Shown here: piece by piece, positions 40,736-51,045 of the stretch
Position numbering within the stretch: position 1 is the stretch's first letter
Layout of the letters: each line of letters begins with the position of its first letter
Assembly: GCA_019745075.1 (NCBI GenBank)
Contig: JAIETR010000034.1
Coordinates: 1 to 64,000 of the forward strand
Length of the DNA stretch: 64,000 nucleotides
Direction of reading: 5' to 3'
Source of the DNA: Qipengyuania sp.
GTDB taxonomy: Bacteria > Pseudomonadota > Alphaproteobacteria > Sphingomonadales > Sphingomonadaceae
The notes under the pieces: generated by a model
The model's database searches: none
Told to the model about the DNA's origin: nothing
Seen by the model: only the letters and a program-made list of their open reading frames with translations
Program-made: the position numbers and the translations under genes

Positions 40736-41272
40736 TCAATGCCCCGCAAACGCCATCAGCGCGTCGGTCCGCACCCCCATCGCCGCGAGCGAAGCGGCCC
40801 CGCCCAGATCGGGCAGATCGATCACGAACACCGCGTGTTCGGCCACCGCGCCGGCGCGGCGCAGCAATTCGGCGGCGGCGCGCGCGGTCCCTCCGGTGGC
40901 GATGAGGTCGTCGACCAGAACGACCCGCTGCCCTGGCTGAACCGCGCCGGGATCGATCTCGAGGCGATCGGCGCCGTATTCGAGGTGATAGTCGATGCCG
41001 AGCGTGGGCACCGGCAGCTTGCCGGGCTTGCGCACCGGCACGAAGCCGACCCCGAGCTCGACAGCCACCGCCGCGCCGAAGATGAAGCCGCGTGCCTCCA
41101 TTCCCGCGACCGCCTCGGCGCCGCTCTCCCGGGCGCGGTCGGCCAGCCAGGCGACGGTGGCCGCCAGGCCCTCGCCGTGGCCGATCAGCGTGGTGATGTC
41201 GCGGAACTGGATGCCCGCAGCCGGAAAATCCGGCACCGTGCGGACCAGCGCCTTGAGCTGCTCGGGGGTCAA
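40736..41272 (-). CDS. apt: Adenine phosphoribosyltransferase
   Basis: A 178-residue type I PRTase that makes AMP from adenine and PRPP in purine salvage. The N-terminus LKALVRTVPDFPAAGIQFRDIT and the PRPP loop VVLVDDLIATGGTARAA are diagnostic, as is GMEARGFIFGAA. The start is a TTG at 41272, supported by alignment of the first residues with the usual Apt N-terminus. It starts only 7 bases after petC on the same strand and is probably part of the pet operon transcript. Confidence 0.93.
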   Translation of the reverse strand: MTPEQLKALVRTVPDFPAAGIQFRDITTLIGHGEGLAATVAWLADRARESGAEAVAGMEARGFIFGAAVAVELGVGFVPVRKPGKLPVPTLGIDYHLEYGADRLEIDPGAVQPGQRVVLVDDLIATGGTARAAAELLRRAGAVAEHAVFVIDLPDLGGAASLAAMGVRTDALMAFAGH

Positions 41273-41279
41273 ACCCCGT

Positions 41280-42158
41280 TCAGTTCTTCTTGGGCTTCAC
41301 CGCCGACCAGATCTGCTGCTTCGACAAATAGGCGAGCCCCGTGGCGAACAGCAGGAAGACCATCACCGCCCAGCCGGTCTGACGGCGCTTCACCAGCTGC
41401 GGTTCGGCGGTCCAGGTCAGGAAAGCGGCCACGTCCCTGGCCATCTGCGGGACGGTGGCCCGGGTGCCGTCGTCGAAGGTCACCTGGCCTTCGCTCGTCA
41501 AGGGCGGCGCCATGGCGATGTTGAGATTGGCGTAATAGGGATTGTAGTGGAGCCCCGGGCCCGTCTTTGCGTCGGGGAACTTCGCCACCAGCTCGGCCGG
41601 CTGGCCCCGATACCCCGTCAGCAGCGCGGCGACGTAGTTGGTGCCGTCGTGCCGGGCCTTGGTCATCAGCGAGAGATCGGGCGGAATCGCATTGTTGTTC
41701 GCCGCCCGCGCCGCGATGTCGTTGGGAAAGGGCGAGGGGAAGCGGTCGGTCGGCAGGCCCGGCCGGGTGGTCGTCTCGCCCGTCACCGGGTCGATGCCGG
41801 GCACGACCTTCTTGGCGGCATAGGCCTTGATCTGCGCTTCGGTCAGGCCGAGCGCGGCGAGGTCGCGGAAGGACACGAACTTGAGGCTGTGGCAGGCCGC
41901 GCAGGCCTCGTCATAGACTTTGAGCCCGCGCTGGAGCTGGCGGGTGTCCCATTTCCCGAGCGGACCGTTGAAGCTGAAGTCGCGCTTCTCGGGATATTTG
42001 TGGAATTCGGACTCGGCCATCGGCTCGGTAAACCTGCCGTATTGGCCGAATGTCGCAAACGCCGGACCAACCCCCTTGGCGAGCGCCCACAGCGCCGCGA
42101 GGGCGAACAGCAGCCCGACCACGAAGGCGACGACACGGGGAGTGATCAGTTGGCGCAT
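41280..42158 (-). CDS. petC: Cytochrome c1 of the bc1 complex
   Basis: A 292-residue cytochrome c1, the haem c subunit that passes electrons from the Rieske protein to cytochrome c. An N-terminal hydrophobic segment serves as signal, the haem site is CAACHSLKFVSFRDLA, the axial methionine region is NIAMAPPL, and a C-terminal membrane anchor (TGWAVMVFLLFATGLAYL) ends in KPKKN. It follows petB by 34 bases. Confidence 0.95.
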   Translation of the reverse strand: MRQLITPRVVAFVVGLLFALAALWALAKGVGPAFATFGQYGRFTEPMAESEFHKYPEKRDFSFNGPLGKWDTRQLQRGLKVYDEACAACHSLKFVSFRDLAALGLTEAQIKAYAAKKVVPGIDPVTGETTTRPGLPTDRFPSPFPNDIAARAANNNAIPPDLSLMTKARHDGTNYVAALLTGYRGQPAELVAKFPDAKTGPGLHYNPYYANLNIAMAPPLTSEGQVTFDDGTRATVPQMARDVAAFLTWTAEPQLVKRRQTGWAVMVFLLFATGLAYLSKQQIWSAVKPKKN

Positions 42159-42192
42159 GGGGTTTGGTCTATCCGTTCTTGTGTCGCTTGCC

Positions 42193-43491
42193 TCAGGCCG
42201 CGACCGGCTCGGCGGCCTCGCCCTTCGCCGCTTCCCTGTCGGACCCGAGCACCGCCGCGGTGATCGAGGTCGGCAGCGGTTCGGGCCGCTCGATCGTGCT
42301 GACGATCGGCAGGATCACGAGGAAATGGAGGAAGTAATAGGCGGTCGCGATCTGGCTGAGCATGATGTAGGGTTCCTCCGCGTGCGCGCCCCCGAGGTAG
42401 AACAGCAGCGCCATGCAGGGGATCAGCCCGAACCAGAAGAACTTGCGGAACAGCGGCCTGTAATGCCCGCTGCGCACCGGGCTGCGGTCGAGCCAGGGCA
42501 GGAAGAACCACACCAGGATCGAGGCGAACATCGCCAGCACGCCCATCAGCTTGGCGGGGACCAGAAAGAAGTCGGCGGTGAAGGCGCGCAGGATCGCGTA
42601 GAAGGGGTAGAAATACCATTCGGGCACGATCAGCGCCGGGGTCGAGAGCGGGTTGGCCTCGATGTAATTGTCCGGATGGCCGAGCAGATTGGGGGAGAAG
42701 AAGGTCAGCAGGCAGAACACCAGCAGCGCCACGCCCAGCCCGAACCCGTCCTTGGCGGTGTAGTAGGGGTGGAACGGCACCGTGTCGCTCTCGCTCTTGA
42801 CCTCGACCCCGGTGGGGTTGGACGAGCCGGGAATATGCAGCGCCCAGATGTGCAGGATGACCACGCCGGCGATCACGAAGGGCAGCAGGAAGTGGAGCGA
42901 GAAGAAGCGGTTGAGCGCGGCGTTGTCGGGCGCGTAGCCGCCCAGCAGCCAGACCTGGATCGGCTCGCCCACCACCGGGATCGCGCCGAACAGCCCGGTG
43001 ATCACCTTGGCCCCCCAGAAGCTCATCTGCCCCCAGGGCAGCACATAGCCCATGAAGGCGGTCGCCATCATCAGCAGGAAGATCACCACGCCGAGCAGCC
43101 AGATCATCTCGCGCGGGGCCTTGTAGGAGCTGTAGAACAGCCCGCGGAAGATGTGGATGTAGACGACGATGAAGAAGAAGCTGGCGCCGTTGGCGTGCAG
43201 ATAGCGCATCATCCAGCCCCAGTTGACGTCGCGCATGATGAACTCGGTCGAGGCGAAGGCGACCTGCGCGTTGGAAGCGTAGTGCATCGCCAGGACGATC
43301 CCGGTCACGATCTGGACCACCAGGAAGAACCCGGCCAGTACGCCGAAATTCCACATATAGCCGAGATTGCGCGGCACCGGATAACCCGCGCCGACGGCGT
43401 TGTAGACCAGCCGCGGCAGCGGCAGCTTCTCGTCGAAGTAGCGCATCAGCCCGTTCGATGGCTGGTACTGCCTGGCCCAGGGAAAACTCAT
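42193..43491 (-). CDS. petB: Cytochrome b of the bc1 complex
   Basis: A 432-residue cytochrome b with eight membrane helices, holding both b haems and the quinol sites. Visible marks are the N-terminal [19 protein letters not shown], the haem-ligand helix with [22 protein letters not shown], the PEWY motif of the Qo site ([14 protein letters not shown]) and the C-terminal long helix. A short alanine/glutamate-rich tail ([14 protein letters not shown]) extends beyond most homologues. It is 20 bases after petA. Confidence 0.96.
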   Translation of the reverse strand: MSFPWARQYQPSNGLMRYFDEKLPLPRLVYNAVGAGYPVPRNLGYMWNFGVLAGFFLVVQIVTGIVLAMHYASNAQVAFASTEFIMRDVNWGWMMRYLHANGASFFFIVVYIHIFRGLFYSSYKAPREMIWLLGVVIFLLMMATAFMGYVLPWGQMSFWGAKVITGLFGAIPVVGEPIQVWLLGGYAPDNAALNRFFSLHFLLPFVIAGVVILHIWALHIPGSSNPTGVEVKSESDTVPFHPYYTAKDGFGLGVALLVFCLLTFFSPNLLGHPDNYIEANPLSTPALIVPEWYFYPFYAILRAFTADFFLVPAKLMGVLAMFASILVWFFLPWLDRSPVRSGHYRPLFRKFFWFGLIPCMALLFYLGGAHAEEPYIMLSQIATAYYFLHFLVILPIVSTIERPEPLPTSITAAVLGSDREAAKGEAAEPVAA

Positions 43492-43511
43492 CGCGTGCCT
43501 GTCCTGTGCTC

Positions 43512-44093
43512 TCAGCCGACCACGATCTTGGTGTCGGAGGTGAATTGATAGTCCGGAACCTCGAGGTTCAACGGCGCGGGGCCTTTGCGGATGCGGCCGG
43601 CGGTATCGTAGTGCGAGCCGTGGCAGGGGCAGAAATAGCCGCCGTAATCACCCTTGGCCTCGCCTTCGGCGGCGCCCAGCGGCACGCAGCCCAGATGCGT
43701 GCACACCCCCATCGTCACCAGCAGGTCGGTGTGCCCGGACTTGGTGCGCTCCTCGAGCGTCTGCGGATCGCGCAGCGAGCCGGTGGGCACGGCGTTTGCC
43801 TGCTGGATTTCGGCCGGAGTGAGACGGCGCACGAACAGCGGCTGCTTGCGGTACACCGCCTTGATCGCCTGGCCGGGCGCGATCGCGGCGACGTCGAGCT
43901 CGGTCGAGCTGTCGGCCAGGACGTCCCGCGAGGGATTCATCTGGCTGATCAGCGGCAGCAGCACCGCGACCCCGCCGACGCCCGCGGCGCTGACCGCGGC
44001 GACATTGATGAAATCGCGGCGCCGGACTCCGTCCGGGCCGCTGGGATTGTCGTGAACGAGCGTGGTATCAGCGGTCGCAGCAGTGTCTGCCAT
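43512..44093 (-). CDS. petA: Rieske iron-sulfur subunit of the bc1 complex
   Basis: A 193-residue ubiquinol-cytochrome c reductase iron-sulfur subunit. A twin-arginine region ([14 protein letters not shown]) leads the membrane anchor, and the [2Fe-2S] ligands are in [10 protein letters not shown] and CPCHGSHYD. First gene of petABC. Nothing unusual is seen. Confidence 0.96.
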   Translation of the reverse strand: MADTAATADTTLVHDNPSGPDGVRRRDFINVAAVSAAGVGGVAVLLPLISQMNPSRDVLADSSTELDVAAIAPGQAIKAVYRKQPLFVRRLTPAEIQQANAVPTGSLRDPQTLEERTKSGHTDLLVTMGVCTHLGCVPLGAAEGEAKGDYGGYFCPCHGSHYDTAGRIRKGPAPLNLEVPDYQFTSDTKIVVG

Positions 44094-44250
44094 CAGCCCT
44101 ATGCCCTGCCTTGCCTAGTCTAGCTGGCCTCCGCCGGCGGAGTGGCCGGGGACGCGAATTCCCTGTTGAGCGCGGGGGTCTGGCGACTCCCCGCCGCGCC
44201 ATTCGCGCAACGCCCGAAAGGCGCGCGGAACCGGCGATTGGGCAGGGCCT

Positions 44251-44970
44251 CTAGCGGCTCCCCCCGGCATTGCCAACCGCGATTTTGGCGCGCTGCCGTT
44301 GCGCGGCGCGCAAGGATCGGATGAGCCCGATGACGCTGGTCTGACGCCCTCCGGTCGGCTCGCCGCGATGGGTGGCGCGGCGGAAGGAGAAGAACCGTTC
44401 GGGCTGGGCGTAGGTGTCTTCGCCGAGATTCTCCACCGAACCGACACCTGCCTCGTGCAGGCGCCACGCGGCGAAGCCGGGGAGGTCGAATTGCCAGCGA
44501 TGGGGAGCGCCGGGCGCGAAGAAGCGGAGCCCCGCGGTGGGAAAGCGGTCGCGCAGCGCGGCATCGACCTCATAGCTCGCCTGCGCGATCGCGGGCCCGA
44601 TCGCCGCCACGATCCGCGCGCGCTCGGCGCCGAGCGCCTCCATCGCGGCGAGCGTGTTCTCGAGTACGCCCCCCAGCGCGCCACGCCAGCCCGCGTGGGC
44701 CGCGCCCACCACCCCGGCCTCCGCGTCGGCGAGCAGAACGGGGGCGCAGTCGGCGGTGACCACGCCGACCAGCAGGCCGGGCCGGTCGGTGACCAGCGCG
44801 TCTCCCTCGGGTGGGGAACCTGCCCAGGGTCCGTCGACGGCCACCACCTCGGCGGAATGGACCTGCTTCGCCAGCACCAGCGGCGCCCCCGGCAGCAAGG
44901 CTCCGAGCGCGGGTTCGGCGCGGGTCGAGAAGCCGTGCGGCATCGCCGCGAGAACGCCGGCGCGCAGCAT
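44251..44970 (-). CDS. pgeF: Purine nucleoside phosphorylase-like laccase-domain protein (YfiH)
   Basis: A 239-residue YfiH/PgeF-family protein (formerly 'laccase domain'). The metal-binding residues are visible as LAKQVHSAEVV, VTADCAPVLLAD and AAHAGWRGALGG. The family was reported to act as purine nucleoside phosphorylase/adenosine deaminase and, in E. coli, as a peptidoglycan editing factor that removes misincorporated residues from precursors. The ATG at 44970 shares one base with the pepN stop (TGATG). The ORF track extends it with shadow residues. Confidence 0.9.
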   Translation of the reverse strand: MLRAGVLAAMPHGFSTRAEPALGALLPGAPLVLAKQVHSAEVVAVDGPWAGSPPEGDALVTDRPGLLVGVVTADCAPVLLADAEAGVVGAAHAGWRGALGGVLENTLAAMEALGAERARIVAAIGPAIAQASYEVDAALRDRFPTAGLRFFAPGAPHRWQFDLPGFAAWRLHEAGVGSVENLGEDTYAQPERFFSFRRATHRGEPTGGRQTSVIGLIRSLRAAQRQRAKIAVGNAGGSR

Positions 44971-47621
44971 CAGCCGAGCGAGCGCGAAACCTGTTCGTAG
45001 GTGTCGCGGCTCAGCTTGGGCGCCGCCGCGATCCGTTCGAGCTCGCCGCGCATCAGGGCGCCGCGGCCCGGCTCGATCCGCCGCCAGCGGCCGAGCGCGG
45101 GGACGAAGCGCGCCGCGGTCTGGGCGTTCACCGGGTCGATCTCGAGGATCAGGTCGGCGATCAGCCGGTAACCTTCGCCGCTGGCGGCGTGGAAACCCTG
45201 CGCGGTGCCGGTGAAGGCCATGTAGAGCGAGCGCGCGCGGTTGGGATTTTTCAGCGTGAAATCGGGATGCCCGGCCAGGGATTTCACATGCGCCAGAACC
45301 TGTGGGTGGAGCGAGCCGGCCTGGAGCGCGAACCATTTGTCGACGACCAGCGCATTGCCCTGGAAACGGGTGTAGAAATCGAGCAGCGCGGCGGTCCGCT
45401 CGGCGCCGGGGAGACCGGTGAGGACCATCAGCGCGCCCTGCCGGTCGGTCATGTTGTCGGCGCTATCGTATTGTTTCCACGCCAGTTCCGCGGCCAACGC
45501 AGGGTCGGACGCGGCGAGGTAGACGAGCGCCAGCGTCCTGACCTTGCGCGCGCCCTTGGCGGCGGCGTCCATGCCGAAGGGCACCGCTGCGGCGCGCGTG
45601 TGCAGCGCCTCGAGCTCATCGTTCAGCGAAGTGCCGATGAAGCGCTTGATCGCCTCCCGAACACCATGAAACACGCCCGGATCGGCGAGCAACACCTGTT
45701 CCATGAGATAGACGAGGCCCGGCAGCAGCATCAGCTCGCCGCGCATCAGGTCGTCGAGCTCGGAATCGGCGAGGATCGCCCCCATTGCTTCGGCGATCGC
45801 AGTCTCGCCCGCGCGGCGGTCGGCATCCGTCTGCCCGCCACCGGCGGCCGCGACCACATGGCCCACCACCAGGTCCTGCATCGCCTCGTAGCGCGCGAAG
45901 GGATCGTCGTCGTGGCGAGCGAGGAAGGCGAGCTCGGCACGGTCGATCGCGCGCTCGATCGCGACCGGCGCGGAAAAGCCGCGGTTGAGCGACAGCGCCG
46001 GCTCGCCCGCCGCCGGGCCGAGCTCGAAACTTGCGCTCGCCTTGTCGAGCACGAGCAGCCGCTCCTCGCCCCGCGCATTGCGGGCGCGGTCGTGGAGCGC
46101 GACGCGCAGCGGGATCGGCATCGGCTGCTTCGCGGGCTGGCCGGGGGTCGCCGGGATTTCCTGCGACAGCTCGAGCCGCGCCGTGCCGCCAGCGTTCACC
46201 AGCTCGGCCTTCACCCGCGGCGTCCCGGCCTGCGAATACCACAGCCGGAACTGCCCGAGGTCGAGCCCGGCCCCGTCCTCGATCGCGGTGACGAAATCCT
46301 CGCAGGTCGCCGCCTCGCCGTCATGGCGGTCGAAATAGAGATCGGTCCCCGCCCGGAAGCGCTCGGGCCCCGCGATGGTGCGCATCATGCGGATCGCCTC
46401 GGCGCCCTTGTTGTAGATCGTGGGGGTGTAGAAATTGCTGATCTCGCGGAAGCTCTCGGGCCGGATCGGATGCGCCAGCGGGCCCGAATCCTCGGGGAAC
46501 TGGACGCTGCGCAGGACGCGGACATCCTCGATCCGCTTGACCGCCGCGCTGCCCATGTCCTGGCTGAACAGCTGGTCGCGCAGCACGGTGAAGCCTTCCT
46601 TGAGGCTCAACTGGAACCAGTCGCGGCAGGTCACGCGGTTGCCCGACCAGTTGTGGAAATACTCGTGGCCGATCACCCCCTCGATGGCGTCGTAATCGCC
46701 GTCGGTCGCGGTCTCCGGGTCGGCGAGGACGTATTTGGTGTTGAAGACGTTGAGGCCCTTGTTCTCCATCGCCCCCATGTTGAAATCGCCGACCGCGACG
46801 ATGTTGAACTCGCCGAGGTCGTATTCGCGCCCGAACGCCGCCTCGTCCCATGCCATCGCCTTCTTGAGCGAGGCCAGGGCGTGCCCGGTGCGGCCGAGAT
46901 CCTCCTCGCGCACCCAGACCGCGAGCTCGACCTCGCGGCCGCTCATGGTGACGAAGCGGTCCCGCCGCGCCACCAGATCGCCCGCGACCAGCGCGAACAA
47001 ATAGCTCGGCTTGGGCCAGGGGTCGCGCCATTCGGCCCAGTGGCAATCGCCTTGCTCTCCGGTTGCAGTGCGGTTGCCGTTCGACAGCAGCACCGGGAAC
47101 CGCGCCTTCGGTCCGGCCATCCGCACGGTGTAGGTGCTGAGCACGTCGGGGCGGTCGGGGAAGAAGGCGATGCGCCGGAAGCCCTCCGCCTCGCACTGGG
47201 TGCAGAGCATTCCGTTCGAGGCGTAGAGCCCCATCAGCTGGCTGTTCCCGGCGGGGCGGAGGCGGGTCACGATAGTCAGCCGGTGCGCTTCGCCCGGGAG
47301 GGTCACGAATAGATCGTCGCCATCCATCGCATGTCCGTCGCAGGGGGCGTCGTCGACGGTGAGCGAGACCAGTTCGAGACCGTCGCCATTGAGGCGCAGC
47401 GTCGGCGACGGCTCGGCCTTCGGATTGCGCCGCACCGCGAATCTGGCGGTGACCACCGTCTCCTCCAGCCCGAGCGCGAAATCGAGGTGGGTCGCGGGCA
47501 CCAGCCAGGGGAACGGCTTATAGTCTTCGCGCCGGATCTCGGGTGGCGCGGCGGGCGCGACGGCGGCGTCGGCCATCTCGGGGTTACCGTCGGGGGTCGA
47601 AGGGGTGCGGGCGATGTCCAT
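44970..47621 (-). CDS. pepN: Aminopeptidase N (M1 family)
   Basis: An 883-residue M1 zinc aminopeptidase of the gammaproteobacterial PepN type, cleaving N-terminal residues of cytoplasmic peptides. The exopeptidase motif GAMENKGLN and the zinc site HEYFHNWSGNR, with the second glutamate 18 residues on (LKEGFTV), are present, followed by the long helical C-terminal domain (SLNDELEALHTRAAA to LSRDTYEQVSRSL). Length matches the family. No signal peptide is seen. Confidence 0.95.
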   Translation of the reverse strand: MDIARTPSTPDGNPEMADAAVAPAAPPEIRREDYKPFPWLVPATHLDFALGLEETVVTARFAVRRNPKAEPSPTLRLNGDGLELVSLTVDDAPCDGHAMDGDDLFVTLPGEAHRLTIVTRLRPAGNSQLMGLYASNGMLCTQCEAEGFRRIAFFPDRPDVLSTYTVRMAGPKARFPVLLSNGNRTATGEQGDCHWAEWRDPWPKPSYLFALVAGDLVARRDRFVTMSGREVELAVWVREEDLGRTGHALASLKKAMAWDEAAFGREYDLGEFNIVAVGDFNMGAMENKGLNVFNTKYVLADPETATDGDYDAIEGVIGHEYFHNWSGNRVTCRDWFQLSLKEGFTVLRDQLFSQDMGSAAVKRIEDVRVLRSVQFPEDSGPLAHPIRPESFREISNFYTPTIYNKGAEAIRMMRTIAGPERFRAGTDLYFDRHDGEAATCEDFVTAIEDGAGLDLGQFRLWYSQAGTPRVKAELVNAGGTARLELSQEIPATPGQPAKQPMPIPLRVALHDRARNARGEERLLVLDKASASFELGPAAGEPALSLNRGFSAPVAIERAIDRAELAFLARHDDDPFARYEAMQDLVVGHVVAAAGGGQTDADRRAGETAIAEAMGAILADSELDDLMRGELMLLPGLVYLMEQVLLADPGVFHGVREAIKRFIGTSLNDELEALHTRAAAVPFGMDAAAKGARKVRTLALVYLAASDPALAAELAWKQYDSADNMTDRQGALMVLTGLPGAERTAALLDFYTRFQGNALVVDKWFALQAGSLHPQVLAHVKSLAGHPDFTLKNPNRARSLYMAFTGTAQGFHAASGEGYRLIADLILEIDPVNAQTAARFVPALGRWRRIEPGRGALMRGELERIAAAPKLSRDTYEQVSRSLG

Positions 47622-47764
47622 GCGGCAAGCTCTCTAGGCAAACGGACGCGGCTGTCCACCAACGCCGGTCGGCCCGCAGGGTTCGTCGGTCGAGCCGAAG
47701 CGGCGGCGCGCTTGACCATCGGCGCGGCGCCGCGCAGCGTGGCGGCAAAGCCTGGGGAGGGCCA

Positions 47765-49033
47765 ATGCTGGACATTCTTGCCGCGACGACCGGCGCCGGC
47801 TTCGACGTCGAAGCCGCGACGCGCGCTTATCTCGACACCTTGCAGGGCCCGGCGCGGGCAAAGTCCGACGCCTATTTCGAGGGCGGCTACTGGCTTATCC
47901 TGTGGGGCACGCTGGTGGGCGTGCTAATCGACTGCCTGCTGCTGCGCTCGCGGCTGTCGTCCGCGTTTCGCGCGCTGGGCGAGCGGGTGAGCAGCCGCCC
48001 CTGGATCGTCACCTGGATCACGGCGCTGCTCTACACGCTAGTCGGCTGGGCGCTCGGCCTGGCGTGGACAATCTACACCGGCTTCTGGCGCGAGCGGCAA
48101 TATGGCCTGCTGGACCAGAGCTTCCCTGCCTGGCTGGGCGATACGCTGACAAACCTTGCGATCGACGCAATGATCGTGCCGCTGTTGTTGGTCGCGATCT
48201 ACGCGCTGATTCGGGGCGCGCCGCGCTGGTGGTGGGCGTGGGCAACGGGGGTGGTGGGCCTGTTCCTGCTGATCGGGGTGGTGCTGAGCCCGGTCTTCGT
48301 GAAGCCCTTGTTCAACGATTATACGGAAATGGCCGCGGGGCCGCTGCGGGACAAGATCGAGGCCGTGGCCGCGCGCGAGGGCATCCCGGCCGATCACATC
48401 TATGTCTTCGACCAGTCGAAACAGCACAAGCGTATCTCCGCCAACGTCTCCGGCCTGGGGCCCACGATCCGCATCTCGCTCAACGACAATCTGCTGGAAC
48501 GCACCAGCGAAGCGGAAATCTTGGCCGTGATGGGTCACGAGATGGGGCATTACAAACTGAACCATGTGTGGGTGCTGTTCGGCGGGTTCCTCGTGCTGAC
48601 GGCGCTGGGGCTGTTCGTCACCAGCCGCGCCGCGCCGTGGCTGATCGGCCGCTTCGGGACACGCTGGGGGGTTAGCAATCTCGCCGATCCCGCATCGCTG
48701 CCCGTGCTGGCGATCTGCATGGCGCTGTTCTTCCTCCTCGCCACCCCGCTCACCAACACGCTGATCCGCGTGAACGAGAGCCAGGCGGATGCCTTCGGGC
48801 TCGACGCGGCGCGCGCGCCCGACGGTTTCGCCGCGGTGGCGATGCGCCTGTCCGAATACCGCAAGATCGAGCCCGGCGCGCTCGAGGAGGCGCTGTTCTT
48901 CGATCATCCCAGCGGCGCGACGCGGGTGCGCATGGCGATGGAATGGAAGGCGCGGCAGGTGCCCGGTGCCACGATGGTCGTGCCCGAGCCGGGCTATCTC
49001 GACGATCCCGCGGAGACACCGGCGGCGCGATGA
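47765..49033 (+). CDS. M48 CAAX-type membrane protease (Ste24-like)
   Basis: A 422-residue membrane metalloprotease of the M48A/Ste24 type. About seven membrane helices surround the zinc motif AVMGHEMGHYKLNH, with the third ligand in NESQADAFGLD. Eukaryotic Ste24 trims prenylated proteins; the bacterial enzymes probably act in membrane-protein quality control. ATG 47765 is preceded by GGGGAGGG. Its stop overlaps the ATG of the next gene. Confidence 0.92.
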   Translation: MLDILAATTGAGFDVEAATRAYLDTLQGPARAKSDAYFEGGYWLILWGTLVGVLIDCLLLRSRLSSAFRALGERVSSRPWIVTWITALLYTLVGWALGLAWTIYTGFWRERQYGLLDQSFPAWLGDTLTNLAIDAMIVPLLLVAIYALIRGAPRWWWAWATGVVGLFLLIGVVLSPVFVKPLFNDYTEMAAGPLRDKIEAVAAREGIPADHIYVFDQSKQHKRISANVSGLGPTIRISLNDNLLERTSEAEILAVMGHEMGHYKLNHVWVLFGGFLVLTALGLFVTSRAAPWLIGRFGTRWGVSNLADPASLPVLAICMALFFLLATPLTNTLIRVNESQADAFGLDAARAPDGFAAVAMRLSEYRKIEPGALEEALFFDHPSGATRVRMAMEWKARQVPGATMVVPEPGYLDDPAETPAAR

Positions 49034-49818
49034 GCCGGCTGCTGGTCTTCGGCCTCGGCTATGCGGCGAGCGCGATCGCCGCGCGGCTGCGAAGCAAGGG
49101 CTGGACGATCCACGCGACCGGTCGCGCAGGCGATCTCGACTTCGGGGATGAGCCGCCGGTGCGCGACGCGCTGGCCTGGGCCAGCCATGTGCTGTCCTCG
49201 GTCCCGCCCGGCGAGGAGAGCGATCCGGTGCTCGCGCGCTACGGCGATGGGCTGGGCGGCCGATGGCTCGGCTATCTGTCATCGACCGGCGTCTATGGCG
49301 ATACCGGCGGGGCCTGGGTGGACGAAAGCGCGCCGGTCGGAAGAGGGCGAAGGAGCGCGCGCACCGAGGCCGACGCGCGCTGGCTGGCGCTGGGCGCGCG
49401 GGTGTTCCGGCTGCCAGGCATTTACGGCCCGGGCCGCTCGCCGATCGACCGGGTGCGTGGGGGCAAGGCGCATCGCATCGATCTGCCCGAGGACCGACCG
49501 GGCCAGGTGTTCAGCCGGGTGCATGTCGCGGATATCGCGGGCGGCGTGGCGGCCGCGATCGCGGCCGATGTGGCGCCGGGGGCTTACAATCTCGGCGACG
49601 ACGAGCCCGCGAGCCAGAACGCGGTGGTCGAACACGCCTGCCGCCTGCTCGGCGCGCCCCCGCCGCCGCTGCAGCCGCTCGACGAAGCCAACCTCAGCCC
49701 GATGGCGCGCGGCTTCTACGCCGAGACCCGCCGCGTCGCCAACGGCAAGCTCAAACGCGCCGCCGGCTGGGCGCCGTTTTTTCCGAGCTACCGCGAGGGG
49801 CTTGCCTCGCTCCTGTAG
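49030..49818 (+). CDS. NAD-dependent epimerase/dehydratase-family protein
   Basis: A 262-residue extended short-chain dehydrogenase-like protein of the YeeZ type. The Rossmann start is LLVFGLGYAASAIAARL, and the segments YLSSTGVYGDTGGAWVDE and FRLPGIYGPGRS match sugar-nucleotide epimerase-like proteins. The catalytic YxxxK is not evident (the region reads SARTEADARW), so it may bind nucleotide without classic epimerase chemistry. ATGA overlap with the protease gene upstream. Confidence 0.87.
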   Translation: MSRLLVFGLGYAASAIAARLRSKGWTIHATGRAGDLDFGDEPPVRDALAWASHVLSSVPPGEESDPVLARYGDGLGGRWLGYLSSTGVYGDTGGAWVDESAPVGRGRRSARTEADARWLALGARVFRLPGIYGPGRSPIDRVRGGKAHRIDLPEDRPGQVFSRVHVADIAGGVAAAIAADVAPGAYNLGDDEPASQNAVVEHACRLLGAPPPPLQPLDEANLSPMARGFYAETRRVANGKLKRAAGWAPFFPSYREGLASLL

Positions 49819-49825
49819 AATTGCC

Positions 49826-49997
49826 CGCGGAGAGCGCGGAGAGGAGCTGCGGCAAAGCCGTCAAGACAATCAGACGCTCGCAAAGGCGCGAAGGCGCAAA
49901 GGGGTGGAGCGACATCTTCGCGCCTTTGCGTCTTTGCGAGCGCAAAAGGCACGCCGGCTTCGCCGCGCTTTCTCTGCGTTCTCTGCGTCTCTGCGCG
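49826..49997. repeat. Nested CGCAAAG/CGCAGAG palindromic element
   Basis: The gap between the convergent epimerase and transporter genes is one nested palindrome. Inner arms GCTCGCAAAGGCGCGAAGGCG (49876-49896) and CGCCTTTGCGTCTTTGCGAGC (49921-49941) match in 19 of 21 positions; outer arms are CGCGGAGAGCGCGGAGAGG and TTTCTCTGCGTTCTCTGCGTCTCTGCGCG. It uses the same words as the element at 17491-17660, which lies 32 kb away. Confidence 0.8.
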
Positions 49998-50034
49998 AAC
50001 CAAAAAACTTGACATCAGAAACCAAATGGGTTAT

Positions 50035-51045
50035 CTAACCATCTTGCTCTTTGACATCGTGATTCGGATTTTTCGGCGGCTCGCCAGTGGCTCCGGCGCC
50101 GCCCGGCGCGCTCTTGGCGCGCAGCGCGATCAGCATGCCCGCCATGCCGAGCACCGCGCCGGCGGCGGCGAGCGTGCTCCAGGCGTAGCCTTCGATCAGC
50201 GTCGAGATCAGCATCGCGATCACCACCACCAGCACCCCGTTATAGGCCGCGCGGCCCGGGCCGATGGCGCGCACGATGCCGTAATAGAGCGGGAAGGTGA
50301 CCACCGATCCCGCCAGCGCCAGCCAGGCGGCGCCGCCCCAGAACATGGCGCCGCCCGGCGCCACCGGCGGCCCGGCGGTCGCCCAGGCCAGCGCCGCGTC
50401 GAACGCCGTGCCGTAGAGCATCGCCCAGGCGAGCAGACTGGCGAGCGGCAGCGCGCGGCCGGTCTCGTTCGCCTGGATGACATTGGCGATCGAGGCCGAC
50501 AGGATGCCGCCCACCGTCAGCGCCACGCCCAACGCGACATTGCCGCCCACCGGCGCGGCGCGCGCCTCCTCGACCAGCAGCAGCGCCACGCCCGCGATCG
50601 CCACCGCGCTCCCGGCCATGAAGCGCGGCGTGATGCGCTGGCCCAGCAGCGCGCGGGCAAACAGCGCGTTGGGCACCATCAGCAGCGCGAACATCACCGC
50701 CACGATGCCGCTGGTGAGGTGTTCCTCCGCCCGATAGACGAAGTTGAAATTGCCGCAGAACTGGAACAGCCCGAGCGCCAGCGCGAGGGTGTGGCCGGCG
50801 CGCCCGAGCAGCAGCGGTTTGCCCGTCGCCAGCGCCAGCGCGAACATCGCCGGGGTGGCGAGCGCGAAGCGGTAGGCGACCGACCAGCTCGGTGGCGCCT
50901 CACCGATCTGGCCGGTGATGACATACCAGGTCGAGCCCCAGATCAGCGCCACCACCAGGAACGGCGCCGCGATGCGCAGCCGCAGCAGCGCGTGCGGCGG
51001 CGGCTTGGCCTGGGCTGGGGCCGCTGCGGGCGCCGGGTTCTTCAC
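50035..51045 (-). CDS. EamA-family transporter
   Basis: A 336-residue drug/metabolite exporter with two EamA repeats and ten membrane helices. The first repeat begins FLVVALIWGSTWYVITGQ, the second VALGVALTVGGILSASIANVIQ. Substrate unknown; homologues export amino acids or metabolites. The start is GTG 51045, overlapping the stop of the threonine aldolase gene, so co-translation with an amino acid enzyme is likely and an amino-acid-related cargo is possible. Confidence 0.9.
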   Translation of the reverse strand: MKNPAPAAAPAQAKPPPHALLRLRIAAPFLVVALIWGSTWYVITGQIGEAPPSWSVAYRFALATPAMFALALATGKPLLLGRAGHTLALALGLFQFCGNFNFVYRAEEHLTSGIVAVMFALLMVPNALFARALLGQRITPRFMAGSAVAIAGVALLLVEEARAAPVGGNVALGVALTVGGILSASIANVIQANETGRALPLASLLAWAMLYGTAFDAALAWATAGPPVAPGGAMFWGGAAWLALAGSVVTFPLYYGIVRAIGPGRAAYNGVLVVVIAMLISTLIEGYAWSTLAAAGAVLGMAGMLIALRAKSAPGGAGATGEPPKNPNHDVKEQDG